Shown: one piece after another, positions 32,496 through 42,900 of the stretch
Layout of the letters: the number at the start of each line of letters is the position of its first letter
How positions within the stretch are numbered: the stretch's first letter is position 1
Source: Flavobacterium potami
GTDB lineage: Bacteria > Bacteroidota > Bacteroidia > Flavobacteriales > Flavobacteriaceae
Length of the DNA: 64,000 bases
Assembly (NCBI RefSeq): GCF_020026915.1
Contig: NZ_JAINUY010000004.1
Span: forward strand, 434,001 to 498,000
Reading direction: 5' to 3'
The notes under the pieces: generated by a model
What the model saw: only the letters and a program-made list of their open reading frames with translations
Told to the model about the DNA's origin: nothing
Database searches by the model: none
Program-made: the position numbers and the translations under genes

Positions 32496-33422
32496 ATGAA
32501 AAAACAAAATAAAATCAAGTGGTTTAAACCTTTATCTGCATTAATTTTTGTTTTAGGAGTAGGCGCTACAGTATTGGTTTTTAGCAGTGAACCTGAGAAT
32601 GTTGAAAAGGAGATAAAAGAAGAAGTTGTTGCTAAAAAAATGCCAGCTGTCAAGCGAGAATTAAGCGAGCAAATGAACATTTTAGATTCTTTAAATACTT
32701 TAAAGGAAGCTTATGATGTTGCTATTCTTGAAAAAAATACCTTGTCGAGAGAATTGGAATTAGAAAGAAAGAATGTCGAAAATTTGATGCAACTTATTAA
32801 AGTTTCTCAAAACCCGACGGCGGCTCAAATTAAAATTTATAGAAATCAGCTTTTAGATTTGAAAAATTCTCTGGAAACGAGAATGCAGGAAATTAAAAAA
32901 CTGAAATTTCAAAATAAAAACTTATTAACCGAAATCGAAAGTCAAAATGTTGTCATGTATCAGCAGAGAGCTGAAAATGATACTTTAGTTTCAAAACAAA
33001 AAAAGTTAGAGTCAAGTTTAAAAGATGCTTCAAAACTTTCTTTGAGTAACTTTAAAGTAATTGCGCTTCGTGAAAAAAATTCAGGAAAAGAACTGGAAAC
33101 TACAAAATCCAAAAGTACAGATAAACTTAAAATTAGTTTTACAATTAATGGAAATGCAGTTGCAAAAACTGGAAAGAGAGTATATTACGTTCAGGTTTTA
33201 GATCAAAAAAATACTGTTTTGGGAGACGATAAACTGATTGAATTTGGAAATAATAAGGCTTTGGTTTACAGTTTTATTGTTACAGCAGATTTTCAGGGTA
33301 AATCTCTGAATGCTTACGGAATCTTAAATGCTGATGAAAACAATTTTAAGAAAGGAACCTATTTTGTGAATTATTTTGACAAACAGGAAATAGTTGGCAG
33401 TACTTCGATTACTTTAGAATAA
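32496..33422 (+). CDS. Single-pass membrane protein with a periplasmic coiled coil
   Basis: A 308-residue protein. A short basic N terminus is followed by one membrane segment (LSALIFVLGVGATVLVF). Residues 50-175 are a long coiled coil with heptad patterns (SRELELERKNVENLMQLIKV; LDLKNSLETRMQEIKKLKFQ). A C-terminal beta domain follows (KISFTINGNAVAKTGKRVYY). No nucleotide-binding motif is present, so a ParA-type ATPase can be excluded. Likely an envelope scaffold protein. It starts right after a -7 element and is divergent from the suf operon. Function unknown. Confidence 0.82.
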   Translation: MKKQNKIKWFKPLSALIFVLGVGATVLVFSSEPENVEKEIKEEVVAKKMPAVKRELSEQMNILDSLNTLKEAYDVAILEKNTLSRELELERKNVENLMQLIKVSQNPTAAQIKIYRNQLLDLKNSLETRMQEIKKLKFQNKNLLTEIESQNVVMYQQRAENDTLVSKQKKLESSLKDASKLSLSNFKVIALREKNSGKELETTKSKSTDKLKISFTINGNAVAKTGKRVYYVQVLDQKNTVLGDDKLIEFGNNKALVYSFIVTADFQGKSLNAYGILNADENNFKKGTYFVNYFDKQEIVGSTSITLE

Positions 33423-33498
33423 TACTAGTTTTTTAAAGGTAATTTTTAGTAAAAAGGAATCGGATTTTCTAGCTTTATTCTTTTACAAAATTACTCTC

Positions 33499-33585
33499 AT
33501 CAAACTTTACCCTAAGACCATTTGGAATAAAACCAATCCCGCTGATGCCAATAATTTGATTGATATTGCTGCACGCTGTTTATAA
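33499..33585 (+). pseudogene. Decayed 5' fragment of a second MBL-hydrolase gene
   Basis: Translated in frame this reads IKLYPKTIWNKTNPADANNL then IDIAARCL and a TAA. The intact gene at 39014 encodes MKLYP, 18 further residues, then VPKTIWNKTNPADANNLIDI and AARCLL. The fragment thus keeps both parts with an internal deletion joining them, has ATC instead of ATG, and stops after the same leucine. It is a relic of a duplicated copy 5.5 kb away from the intact gene. Confidence 0.75.
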
Positions 33586-33685
33586 CCGGACAGACTTTGC
33601 CGTTTATAGTTATAGTATTTTCAGAACTCACAGCACTGAAACCGGTAATTAGTAAAATTTGGAGTTGATTCTTTATTAACTTCAT
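33586..33685 (-). pseudogene. 5' fragment of a secreted-protein gene
   Basis: On the minus strand ATG 33685 opens MKLIKNQLQILLITGFSAVS followed by SENTITINGKVCPV, which looks like a signal peptide and the start of a mature domain. The reading continues only into the decayed MBL fragment on the other strand and then stops. It may be the start of a deleted secreted enzyme, meeting the MBL relic at a rearrangement joint. No family can be assigned. Confidence 0.35.
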
Positions 33686-33753
33686 CTTTAGAACAAGAAA
33701 TTAAAAAAGAAAATTAAAAAGTGCCATGATTTTTTTCATGATAAATATTTGTG

Positions 33754-36270
33754 TTACTTCTTAATTATTTTCTGTACGATTGTTTTATTATTTTCAAGTC
33801 CTTTTAGAATATAAATTCCATTGGGTAATGCACTTATATCTGCCGAATCAGATGTATGAGGAATGTTTTTTTTCTTTCCCATCATATCGTAAACAGCAAT
33901 TTCTGTAAGTTCCTGAGAAAAATTAATTTTGCTGCTTGCCGGATTTGGATAAATGACAAAACTACTTTTATAAGATTCTGGGACATCGAGCGTTGTTGTT
34001 CCTGATAGTATTCTGGCCACGCGACCGACTGTAATGCCATTGTATAAAGTAAAAACACCAGAAATTAAAATTTTCCCGTCTGGCAGCATGATAATATTGT
34101 CAACGCTGCTGCTGATTCCCTGATTATTGGCTATTCCCGTTCCTGCAACAAATGTAGTATCGTGTGTTCCGTCTGTATTGAGGCGAGCAATATTTAAAAT
34201 TGGCGTACCTCCATAAGATGTAATAGTTCCTCCTATTATAATTTTCCCATCGGATTGTATCGCCATAGAAGAAGGGTTCGTGTAAGGATTTGTTCCAGGA
34301 TTGACAAATAAGAGTTGTTGAGCTACAAAACTAGGGTCTAATGATCCATCTGCATTAAGGCGTGCCAGTCCTGGTGGAGGACTATTTGCACCTGTGAAAC
34401 CAATAAATGTTCCTGATATCAACAATTTTCCATCCGGCTGTATTTTAACTACATCAACATTCCATTCGATTTCAATTCCTAAATTAAATGATGTGTCAAT
34501 TGTTCCGTCACTATTAAGTCGGGTAATACATTGTTTAGGTGTTCCTTTGTAGTTTTTAAAAGTCCCTGCAATTATGATTTTTCCATCAGTCTGTGTTACT
34601 ATTGAATAAATAACACTATCTGGTCCGGCTTCGGGATCAAAAGAGGTATCCAATGTACCATCAGCATTAAGTCGGGCAAATCTGTTTCTTGTAGTACCGT
34701 TAAAAGAGGTAAATAATCCTGAAATCAAAATCTTACCATCGGTTTGTACTGCTATTGAATAAATACTGTTGTTTACTCCTGTTCCTATGTTGAAAGTAGT
34801 ATCAACTGTTCCATCTGAATTTAAGCGTGCTATACCATTTCTTGAAACACCATTGTAATTGCCAAATCTTCCTCCGATTAAAATTTTCCCATCGGGTTGT
34901 GTTGTAATTGCATAAACAGAACTACTAGGTCCTGTTCCTGTATTAAAAGCGGTATCAAGCGTTCCATCAGCATTTAGGCGAGCTAGTCTTTTTGTTGCAA
35001 TACCATTGTAAGAACTTAAAAATTCTCCTGTAATTAAAATTTTCCCATCTTGCTGTAATGCCATACGGCTAATTGACTGATTTGATCCGCTTCCAAATCC
35101 TCCCGGGTTTAAGAAAGTAGTATCAATAGTTCCGTCAGTATTCAGTTGGGTAAGTCTGCCTATTAAAGTAGTATTAAAAGAAGTGAAGTTTCCACCGGTT
35201 AAAATTTTACCATCAGTTTTTATAGTCATGGCATGAATACTTTCATTTGCACCTGTGCCAGAATCAAGAGTGGTGTCTAGTGTTCCGTCTGAATTTAGTC
35301 TTGCTAAACTGTTTTTCGCTGTACCATTATAAGATGTGAATGATCCTGCTATTATCATTTTGCCATTTGATTGCGATATAATTTTTCTAACCGAACCATC
35401 GAATCCAGTTCCAAGGTTAAAAGTAGAATCAAGTGTTCCATCGCTATTAAGTCTGGCAAAACAGCTACTTGAAGTAAAATTATAAGTTGAAAAATACCCT
35501 CCTATTAAGATTTTTCCATCTGTCTGTAGTGCGATCGTTTCGATTCCGTTAGCCCCATTTCCAGAATTAAAAGTAATATCCAGTGTTCCGTCAGCATTGA
35601 GTCGGGCTATGTTTTTTCTGGAAGTTCCATCAAAAGTCAAAAAATCACCTATAATTAAAATTTTACCATCGGGTTGTAGTACTATTTCTTTAACGGTACT
35701 GTCAAGGCCAACTGCAGAGCCAAACGATGTGTCAAGTGTTCCGTCTGAGTTTAATCTTGCGATATGCTTTCTTGCCACACCATTATAGGATGTAAAATAC
35801 CCTCCAATCAAAATTTTTCCGTCTGTCTGAACTGCAATTGAATTATAAGAATTGAAACCCGATCCTGGTTCAAAAGTGGTATCTAGAGTTCCGTCAGCAT
35901 TAATCCTTGCAATACGATTTTTAGCAATACCATTATAAGAAGTAAATCCTCCGATAATAACAATTTTACCATCCGCCTGCAATGCTGCGGTATTAATTGT
36001 GGCATTGGCTCCGGTTCCTACATTAAAAGAGTTGTCTGTAGTTCCGTCAGCATTCAGTCTTGCGATACGGTTTTTTGACTTATAATCATAGCTTATAAAT
36101 TCGCCTGCAATTATGATTTTTCCATCTGTTTGTTCTATAATACATTTTACGGTTGCATCAGCTCCTGCACCAATAACAGGATTAAAAGTCTTATCGATCT
36201 CTCCGGATTGGGCATATATCATTCTGGTAACTAAGAATAAAAATATTTTTATGAGTAGTGTTCCTTTCAT
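33754..36270 (-). CDS. Secreted delta-60 repeat protein with T9SS sorting domain
   Basis: An 838-residue exported protein. After a signal peptide there are about 13 units of roughly 50 residues, each with the delta-60/DUF5122 pattern DGKILIGGxFTSYNG and ARLNADGTLDTSFNxGTG; such units build a beta-propeller-like surface. The last 75 residues form a type A T9SS domain (FVIYPNPASSKINF, IAVYDMMGKK, LPNGIYILKGLENN and a basic tail), so the protein should pass the outer membrane via the Por/Gld machinery and be anchored or released. Monocistronic, next to the two-component genes. Likely adhesive or structural; no catalytic motif. Confidence 0.92.
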   Translation of the reverse strand: MKGTLLIKIFLFLVTRMIYAQSGEIDKTFNPVIGAGADATVKCIIEQTDGKIIIAGEFISYDYKSKNRIARLNADGTTDNSFNVGTGANATINTAALQADGKIVIIGGFTSYNGIAKNRIARINADGTLDTTFEPGSGFNSYNSIAVQTDGKILIGGYFTSYNGVARKHIARLNSDGTLDTSFGSAVGLDSTVKEIVLQPDGKILIIGDFLTFDGTSRKNIARLNADGTLDITFNSGNGANGIETIALQTDGKILIGGYFSTYNFTSSSCFARLNSDGTLDSTFNLGTGFDGSVRKIISQSNGKMIIAGSFTSYNGTAKNSLARLNSDGTLDTTLDSGTGANESIHAMTIKTDGKILTGGNFTSFNTTLIGRLTQLNTDGTIDTTFLNPGGFGSGSNQSISRMALQQDGKILITGEFLSSYNGIATKRLARLNADGTLDTAFNTGTGPSSSVYAITTQPDGKILIGGRFGNYNGVSRNGIARLNSDGTVDTTFNIGTGVNNSIYSIAVQTDGKILISGLFTSFNGTTRNRFARLNADGTLDTSFDPEAGPDSVIYSIVTQTDGKIIIAGTFKNYKGTPKQCITRLNSDGTIDTSFNLGIEIEWNVDVVKIQPDGKLLISGTFIGFTGANSPPPGLARLNADGSLDPSFVAQQLLFVNPGTNPYTNPSSMAIQSDGKIIIGGTITSYGGTPILNIARLNTDGTHDTTFVAGTGIANNQGISSSVDNIIMLPDGKILISGVFTLYNGITVGRVARILSGTTTLDVPESYKSSFVIYPNPASSKINFSQELTEIAVYDMMGKKKNIPHTSDSADISALPNGIYILKGLENNKTIVQKIIKK

Positions 36271-36456
36271 GAGTATTGTTTTTGTTAATTATTTTTAAAT
36301 CAAAGGGTTATGTTGTTGATGTAAAATTGAATCAAAATGAAATGTCTTACAATACGTAATTAGGAGTATGGATAGTGTTGTATTTTATCAAAAAAGGAGG
36401 ATAAAAGTTAAATAACTTAAATTTTTTAAGAGATGTGCTTGTTCGGAATAAAAAAA

Positions 36457-36486
36457 AATACGCTAAATGGCGTACTAATTTTTTTA
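36457..36486 (-). terminator. Terminator of the two-component operon (TACGC-N6-GCGTA hairpin)
   Basis: TACGC (36459-36463) and GCGTA (36470-36474) pair around six bases; read on the minus strand a run of T follows. It lies 16 bases after the kinase stop. The same ten arm bases recur upstream of the operon at 38942-38957. Confidence 0.7.
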
Positions 36487-36501
36487 TTCTTTTGATGAAT
36501 A

Positions 36502-38250
36502 TTAAAAATAAATTTCGATACTGATTTTTAATCCATTATCCGATTGTATTTTTACATTGCCTTTTAAGTGGGTAATTCTTTTTTTAATATTTATTAATCC
36601 GTTTCCAAATTTATTTTCTTCCTGAATTCCTTTGCCATTATCTTTAATTGTAATGAGAACCCCTTTCTTATCAATTGAAGAAATTGTAAAAATTACTTTA
36701 GTGGCATCTGCATGTTTGACGGTATTATTTAAAGCTTCTTTAATAGAAAAAAACAAATTTTTTCTTGAATTTCCGTTTAGGATTCTGTTCGAAATGGCAT
36801 CAATATCATCCGAAAAAAGCAACTTAATTTCCGTTCCGTCAAAGAATTTATAGGCATACTGTTTTACATATTCGGTAAAATTCTGAACATTGTTATTATC
36901 AGCATTCAAAGACCAGATAAAAGCATTGAGACGCTGCGAGATCTCAGAACTGGTATTACTTATTTTATCGATCAGGATTTTCTGCTTTTCATTAGGATCG
37001 TAATTTTTTAATAAATTAGCGTTGATTAAAATACTGCTTAATTCACTTCCAATATCGTCGTGAAGGTCTTTACTAATTTCATTTTTCTGGTCTAAGATTT
37101 TCTTCTGTAATCTGTTTTTTCTTCTGATTATAACAATGATGAGCATTAAAATTAATCCGAAAAAAATCGTAGCCAGGAGTTGCAGGATTTTTATGTTTTT
37201 TTCTTTGTCTAATTGATTAATTTTAGATAAGAGTAGTTTTTTTTCACTATTGATGTATTGGTCTGTAATGTTCTGAGTATGAAAATTTCCGTTTTTATTT
37301 ATATTTTTTTCAATTCTCAATAACTTATCCTGAATGGAAAGCAATAAAATTGGATTATTAACAGATTGAAATTTATTGAATGACTGTTCGTAAAAAAGTT
37401 TTTGAAAAGAAGCATTTACATTGTGGCGGTTTATTATTTCTTGGCCTTTTTCGAAATAATAATGATCTGTTTTTGGGTTTCCAGAGCCAGATTCTATTAA
37501 ATTTCCATAACCTAGCAAAGCAGTGTCATAAATAGCTCCGTTTAATGAAGTTATAATGCTTTTTTTGAAATAAAATTCAGCAGAGTCTTGTTGGTTTTTC
37601 TTCAAAAATAATTCTCCAAAAGTCCGTTCTACATTGGCAATGCATCTTATATCTTTCAGCTTTTTAGCAAAATTATAGGCTTGTTTGTTGTAAAAATGAG
37701 CAGAATCTAACTGTTGGATTTTAATTTTTAACTGGGCAATATTATTATAGATATACTCTTTATTAATCTGATATCTTTTATAATTTATATGATAGGTGAC
37801 AGGGAAATATTTTTTTGCTTTGTGAAAAGATTTTTCAGCTTTTGGTATTTTGCCCATTTCAAACCAGTTAATCCCCTCTAAAAGAAAAGCGTTAGAAAGA
37901 TGTAAACTGTCTCTGGTGAATGTTGCTAATTTAATTGCTTTTTGAGACTCATGTAAACCAAATTGAAACAATCCTGAGTAATAAAAAAGTTCTGACTGCA
38001 GACTGTTTATTAAATATTGCTGTTTATCATTGGGACATTTCAGGAGCATTTTTTTAGAATAATCCAGCCATTTTTGAGCATCTTCAATTCTGTCAAGTTC
38101 CAAATGTTTTTCAGCAATAGCTATTGAACGGGCTACTTTACAACTACCTATTTTACATTTACCAAATGCTTCTTCTTTGTCCGGAATTGTTTTCTGGGAA
38201 AAAACAAAAACAGCCGAAAACAAAAAATATAAGGAGTAATATAATTTCAT
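36502..38250 (-). CDS. TPR-containing sensor histidine kinase (HisKA_3/NarX type)
   Basis: A 582-residue inner-membrane kinase. A signal peptide (ending SAVFVFSQ) is followed by periplasmic tetratricopeptide repeats over about 300 residues, one membrane segment near 350 (LLATIFFGLILMLIIVII), and a short coiled coil. The HisKA_3 box is ISKDLHDDIGSELSSILINA with the phospho-His. The ATPase part has the N box EALNNTVKHADATK, G1 DNGKGI and G2 GNGLINIKKRI. The layout is typical of Bacteroidota LuxR-partner sensors. It is 14 bases downstream of the response regulator gene. Signal unknown. Confidence 0.93.
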   Translation of the reverse strand: MKLYYSLYFLFSAVFVFSQKTIPDKEEAFGKCKIGSCKVARSIAIAEKHLELDRIEDAQKWLDYSKKMLLKCPNDKQQYLINSLQSELFYYSGLFQFGLHESQKAIKLATFTRDSLHLSNAFLLEGINWFEMGKIPKAEKSFHKAKKYFPVTYHINYKRYQINKEYIYNNIAQLKIKIQQLDSAHFYNKQAYNFAKKLKDIRCIANVERTFGELFLKKNQQDSAEFYFKKSIITSLNGAIYDTALLGYGNLIESGSGNPKTDHYYFEKGQEIINRHNVNASFQKLFYEQSFNKFQSVNNPILLLSIQDKLLRIEKNINKNGNFHTQNITDQYINSEKKLLLSKINQLDKEKNIKILQLLATIFFGLILMLIIVIIRRKNRLQKKILDQKNEISKDLHDDIGSELSSILINANLLKNYDPNEKQKILIDKISNTSSEISQRLNAFIWSLNADNNNVQNFTEYVKQYAYKFFDGTEIKLLFSDDIDAISNRILNGNSRKNLFFSIKEALNNTVKHADATKVIFTISSIDKKGVLITIKDNGKGIQEENKFGNGLINIKKRITHLKGNVKIQSDNGLKISIEIYF

Positions 38251-38264
38251 TTCCCTTTTTTAGA

Positions 38265-38891
38265 TTATCGTTTCAAATACATATTAACGGCTTCAACTCG
38301 GGTATTTACCTGCAGTTTTTCGTAAATGTGCTGAATATGTTTCCGAACTGTGCCTCCGCTGATCTGAAGATTGTCTGCGACTTCCTTATTCATTTTCCCC
38401 GTAGCTAATAATTCTAAGATTTCATTTTCGCGGGGCGTTAACAGCAATATACTTTCATTAGCAGTTTCATATTTGGAGAAACTGGTTACAACTTTTCTGG
38501 CAATACTGCTGCTCATCGGACTTCCGCCATCAAATAAATCATTCAGTGCCTCAATAATTTTTGTTGGTCCTTCGGTTTTTAAAATGTATCCGCTGGCTCC
38601 TGCTTTTAAACTTTTAAAAATGATTTCATCATCTTCATAAGAAGTGCACATTATAAACAACAGATTAGGTTTCTTAGCTTTTAAAATTGAAACACATTCA
38701 TACCCGCTATATCCGGGCAGGTTCACATCCATAAGTAAAGCATCTATTGCCAGCGAAGGAACCACTTCTATCGCAGTTTCAGCATTTTCAAAAGTTCCTG
38801 CAAGTTCAAATTGTTCCGTAAACTGAATCATCATCGCTAATGCTTCCCGTAAATCGCGGTTGTCTTCTACAATGCCAATTCTTTTTTTCAT
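38265..38891 (-). CDS. NarL/FixJ-family response regulator
   Basis: A 208-residue cytoplasmic regulator. The receiver has acidic residues in IVEDNRD (Glu9, Asp10), the phospho-acceptor Asp55 in LLMDVNLPGYSG, Thr/Ser in MCTSYEDD and Lys in GYILKTEG. The C-terminal LuxR helix-turn-helix reads LTPRENEILELLATGKMNKE and ADNLQISGGTVRKHIQHIYE. It is the first gene of the pair with the TPR kinase. A TACGC-N6-GCGTA palindrome 51 bases upstream may be its own binding site, as LuxR-type dimers prefer such symmetric sites; that is inference. Confidence 0.95.
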   Translation of the reverse strand: MKKRIGIVEDNRDLREALAMMIQFTEQFELAGTFENAETAIEVVPSLAIDALLMDVNLPGYSGYECVSILKAKKPNLLFIMCTSYEDDEIIFKSLKAGASGYILKTEGPTKIIEALNDLFDGGSPMSSSIARKVVTSFSKYETANESILLLTPRENEILELLATGKMNKEVADNLQISGGTVRKHIQHIYEKLQVNTRVEAVNMYLKR

Positions 38892-38941
38892 TTTGATTAT
38901 TCTTATCAGACAATATTAAAAATAATTAAACTCTCCTAAAA

Positions 38942-38957
38942 TACGCAAATAAGCGTA
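38942..38957. promoter_or_regulatory. Palindrome between the response regulator and MBL genes, possible operator
   Basis: TACGC and GCGTA are perfect inverted repeats around AAATAA. It is not followed by a T run, so it is unlikely to be a terminator. It sits in the 122-base divergent gap between genes 38265-38891 and 39014-39871. Confidence 0.4.
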
Positions 38958-39013
38958 GTAAATAAAACCTAAACCATTAAATTGCATTAGATTTTGAAAT
39001 TAATATAGTATAC

Positions 39014-39871
39014 ATGAAACTTTATCCAATAGAATCAGGAAATTTTAAATTAGACGGAGGTGCCATGTTTGGCGTTGTGCCCAAAACAATCTGGAATAAG
39101 ACCAATCCTGCTGATGCTAATAATTTAATTGATATTGCGGCTCGCTGCTTACTTATCGAAGATAATAATCGACTGATTTTGATAGATACCGGAATGGGAG
39201 ATAAGCAATCAGAGAAATTTTTTGGTTATTATTCGCTTTGGGGCTCGCATTCTATAGATAAATCATTGGCAAAATATGGTTTTCACCGTGATGATATTAC
39301 AGATGTTTTTATGACACATCTTCATTTTGATCATTGTGGAGGAAGCGTGCAATGGAATGCGAACAAAACCGGATATGAGCCTGCTTTTAAAAATGCAAAA
39401 TTCTGGACGAATGAAAATCACTGGGAATGGGCAACTAAACCGAATCCGAGAGAGAAAGCTTCTTTCTTGTCTGAAAATATTCTGCCAATGCAGGAAAGTG
39501 GACAATTGAATTTTATTGAAAGACCTGAAACCGATTTTGGTTTTTCGACGGAATTAAATTTTGATATTTATTATGTTGACGGACATACTGAAAAACAGAT
39601 GATTCCGTATATTAAATATCAAGATAAAACCATTGTTTTTTGTGCCGATTTATTGGCTACAGCCGGACATATTCCGTTGCCTTATGTTATGGGTTACGAT
39701 ACAAGACCATTGTTGACAATGCCGGAGAAATCAAAATTCTTAAATGCGGCGGCAGATTACAACCATTATTTGTTTTTAGAGCACGATGCACATAATCAAA
39801 TTATAACGGTTGAACATACCGAAAAAGGAGTTCGATTAAAAGATGTTTTTACTTGCGAAGATATTTTTTAA
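39014..39871 (+). CDS. MBL-fold metallo-hydrolase (lactonase-like)
   Basis: A 285-residue hydrolase of the metallo-beta-lactamase fold. The metal motif is THLHFDHCGG (HxHxDH), with an upstream Asp in LIDTGMGDK, a later His in YVDGHTEKQM, an Asp in VFCADLLATAGH, and a final His in LEHDAHNQI. This set suits the AHL-lactonase/AttM-like branch that holds two metal ions; no signal peptide, so cytoplasmic. A quorum-quenching role is possible but not shown. Divergent from the two-component operon and convergent with the LRR gene. A decayed second copy of its 5' end is at 33499. Confidence 0.92.
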   Translation: MKLYPIESGNFKLDGGAMFGVVPKTIWNKTNPADANNLIDIAARCLLIEDNNRLILIDTGMGDKQSEKFFGYYSLWGSHSIDKSLAKYGFHRDDITDVFMTHLHFDHCGGSVQWNANKTGYEPAFKNAKFWTNENHWEWATKPNPREKASFLSENILPMQESGQLNFIERPETDFGFSTELNFDIYYVDGHTEKQMIPYIKYQDKTIVFCADLLATAGHIPLPYVMGYDTRPLLTMPEKSKFLNAAADYNHYLFLEHDAHNQIITVEHTEKGVRLKDVFTCEDIF

Positions 39872-39890
39872 ATCAAAAAACAAAATATAA

Positions 39891-39927
39891 AAAAATCCCA
39901 TTTTCTAATTTGAAAATGGGATTTTTT
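39891..39927. terminator. Bidirectional terminator between the MBL gene and the LRR gene
   Basis: AAAAATCCCATTTTC and GAAAATGGGATTTTT form a long stem that serves both converging genes. A near copy is at 43092-43130. Confidence 0.9.
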
Positions 39928-39952
39928 AGTTGAACTAAATTGTATTTTTCGT

Positions 39953-42900
39953 TTATTCCACGATTATTTTCTTCGCAGAAGCAGCGTCTCCATTAACTAG
40001 GTAAACATAATAGATACCTCTTGGTAAACCAGATAAATTGATAGTATTATTCGTTTCGCCATTATTAAAAACAAATGTTTTTACTAGTTGGCCTAAAGAG
40101 TTGTAAACAGTTGCTTTTTCTAAAGTAATATTATTGATGTTTACTTCACCTTTTGTAGGATTCGGATACACTACCGCTTTATCAAAAACAGAATCTTCAA
40201 TACCTAAACTCGTACAATTTGAAGAATAAACTGCTTTGGCATCTTTTTTATCCAACCAATTTGTATTTGAATAATTTTCGTCATCTACGTTTATACAAGT
40301 AAGTAGGGCATTGTTTGTAAAATTAGAATTAGTCAGATCAAAATTTTTGTTATTCCCATTTTTTAAATTCAAATTCGTCATCTTATTATTATAACAGTTA
40401 AATGTATTGATGGCAGTATTTTTAGAAATATCTAAACCTTCTAATAAATTGTCGTTGCAATAAAAGGTGGTTAAAGAAAGATTTTTTGCTACATCCAAAT
40501 TTGTCAATTTATTATTTGTACAATTGAAAGTTTGCAAAGCTGTATTTTTGGTAACATCAAAAGTAGTAAAAGAGTTTTTACTCAAATTTAAATATGTCAA
40601 AGCTCTATTTGTAGAGAGATCGAGGCGGGTTAATTCATTTGTGTTGCAATCTAAAAAAGTTAAAAATTCATTCTTAGACAGATTTAAAGTTTTTGCAGAA
40701 TTTTTGGAGTAATATAAAGTGGTTAAAAGGATATTTTCTGAAAAATCGGGTGAGTTAATTTTATTTGAACCACAATCTAAGTAAGTTAGAGATGTAAAAT
40801 CTTCAATTCCTTTTAAATTTGAAATATTACTAGAAGCAACATCTAAGGTTTCGACATAAACAATGTTAGAAGTAAGTACTTTTCCATTCTTACCATCGGT
40901 ATCAATTCCTAATGCTATTAATTTTTCTTCAAAAGAAGGATCAGGGATAAGAGTATAAGGAATATTTTCAGAACAAACTCCATTATAGTAAGAAGCTTTT
41001 GCATCTTTAGAAGTCTCCCAAAGAGAGTTATTGACAGTTTCCTTGTCGACGCTGATGCATTTTAAATTAGGATTGTTACCAAGGTTGTGGATCTTCATTA
41101 TTACGTTGTTTCCACTTCTCAAATTCAGGTTAAATAGATTGTTTTTGCTACATCTAAGAGTAGTTAATAAGTAATTTTCTGAAAGATCAAGACCAATTAT
41201 TTTATTATATGAACAATCAAGATAATTGAGTTTAAAATTTTTAGAAACATCCAGATTTGATAATCGATTAAAAGAACAATCGAGATAAGTAAAACCAGGA
41301 TTATTAGGAATTTCTAGAGAGGTCAAATAATTGTTGTTGCATTTGAGTTCAATCAGTTTCAAATTATTCTTTAGGTTTAAAGTTTTTAGGTTTAAATTAT
41401 CACAATATAAATAGTTTAAATTAACATTGTTAGAAACATTCAGAAAACTTAATTGAGGATTATCTGAGCAACGTAATTCTGTTAAAGCAATATTTTTTGA
41501 AATATCTAACGAAGACAACTTATTACTATTACAAGATAAGGAAGTTAATGCAGTAAAATCCTCAATTCCTGTCAGATCCGAGATATTTCTTGCAAATACA
41601 GATAAAGTCTTCAGGGTAGAAATGTTTGCTGTTAGTACTTTTCCATCGAGCTTGCCTGAATCTAGTCCTAGATCTATAATATGTTGTTCAAAATTTGGAT
41701 CAGGGATAGCGGTGTACTGCCCATCACAAGCTAAAGCAAATGTAGACTCATATTCTCTGTTTCCAGCCCAATTTTTACTTGAATAGACAGGATCATCTAC
41801 AGTGATACATTTCAAATCTTTATTCCCATAAAAGCTTAAATGATGAATAAAATTCCAGTAAAAAGCCTTATTGTTTCCATTTTTTATGTTTACACTGGTT
41901 AGAGAGTTGTCTTGACAATATAAAGATGTCAAAGCTGTGTTTTTTGAAGCATCCAGATTTGTTAGTAAGTTCTTTGAACAATCTAAAGTGATTAATGCAG
42001 TATGTTTTGTAACATCAATACTTGTTAGTAAGTTTTTTTCACACTTTAAAGTGATTAAGGCTGTATTTTTTGAAATATCAAGACTTGTTAATTTATTATA
42101 TCCACATTGTAAATTGGTCAAGCCTAATTTTTCAGAAATATCAAGATTGGTTAGGTTATTATTATTACAAATAATAGTAGTTAAAGCTGGATTTTTAGAA
42201 ATATCCAAACTTGTCAGTAAGTTGTTCTGGCAATTTAAAATAACTAAAGCGGTATTTGTAGTTAGATTTAAAGTCGTCAATCGTTGATATTGACAAATTA
42301 GTAATGTTAACGCCTTGAAATCTTCAATTCCAGTTAAGTCTTTAATGAGATCATTACCATTTCCAGATATATTCAAAGAAGTTAGTGTAGAAATACTAGA
42401 TGTCAAAACTTTTCCGTCTGTTGTACCTGAGTCGATACCAAGAGCTATCAAGTTTTTTTCAAAATTCAAATCAGGAATAAGGGTATATTGCTCTGTTCCT
42501 TTAGCATAAACCTGCACATGATCGATATTTGCATTAAATCCGATGTTGTCAACAGTATTTAAAGAAATACTTAAATCATAAGATAAATTTTGATCTGGCG
42601 TAAAAGTAGTTTCAACTGTTGTCCAGTTATTGTCTTTAGCAAAAATACTATTAGAAAGTGTTGTAGAACTTCCGTTTTTACTAATGTTTAAGACAATGGG
42701 ATGAGAACTGTTATAATTGCTGCTTAAATATTTGTATTTGAATTTAACAACATAAGTAATTCCAGCTTTTAAAGGAACTTGTGTTGTAATTTTTGGAATC
42801 GAAGCACTGCTTGTAAAAGATAATTTTGCGCTATTAAATCCTTCCCAATACTCTGTAGTGTTTTGTGTAACATTGTTTTGAGTTGTCCAATCAGACAATA

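Noticed and set aside
32496..33422. Annotation as a ParA-type chromosome partitioning protein
   Set aside because: There is no Walker A or other nucleotide-binding motif; the protein is a membrane segment plus coiled coil.
41937..42287. Repetitive plus-strand open frames opposite the LRR genes (also 40467-40712, 44985-45263, 46425-46649)
   Set aside because: They are antisense shadows of 21-residue repeats; their own repeat period follows the LRR coding on the minus strand.
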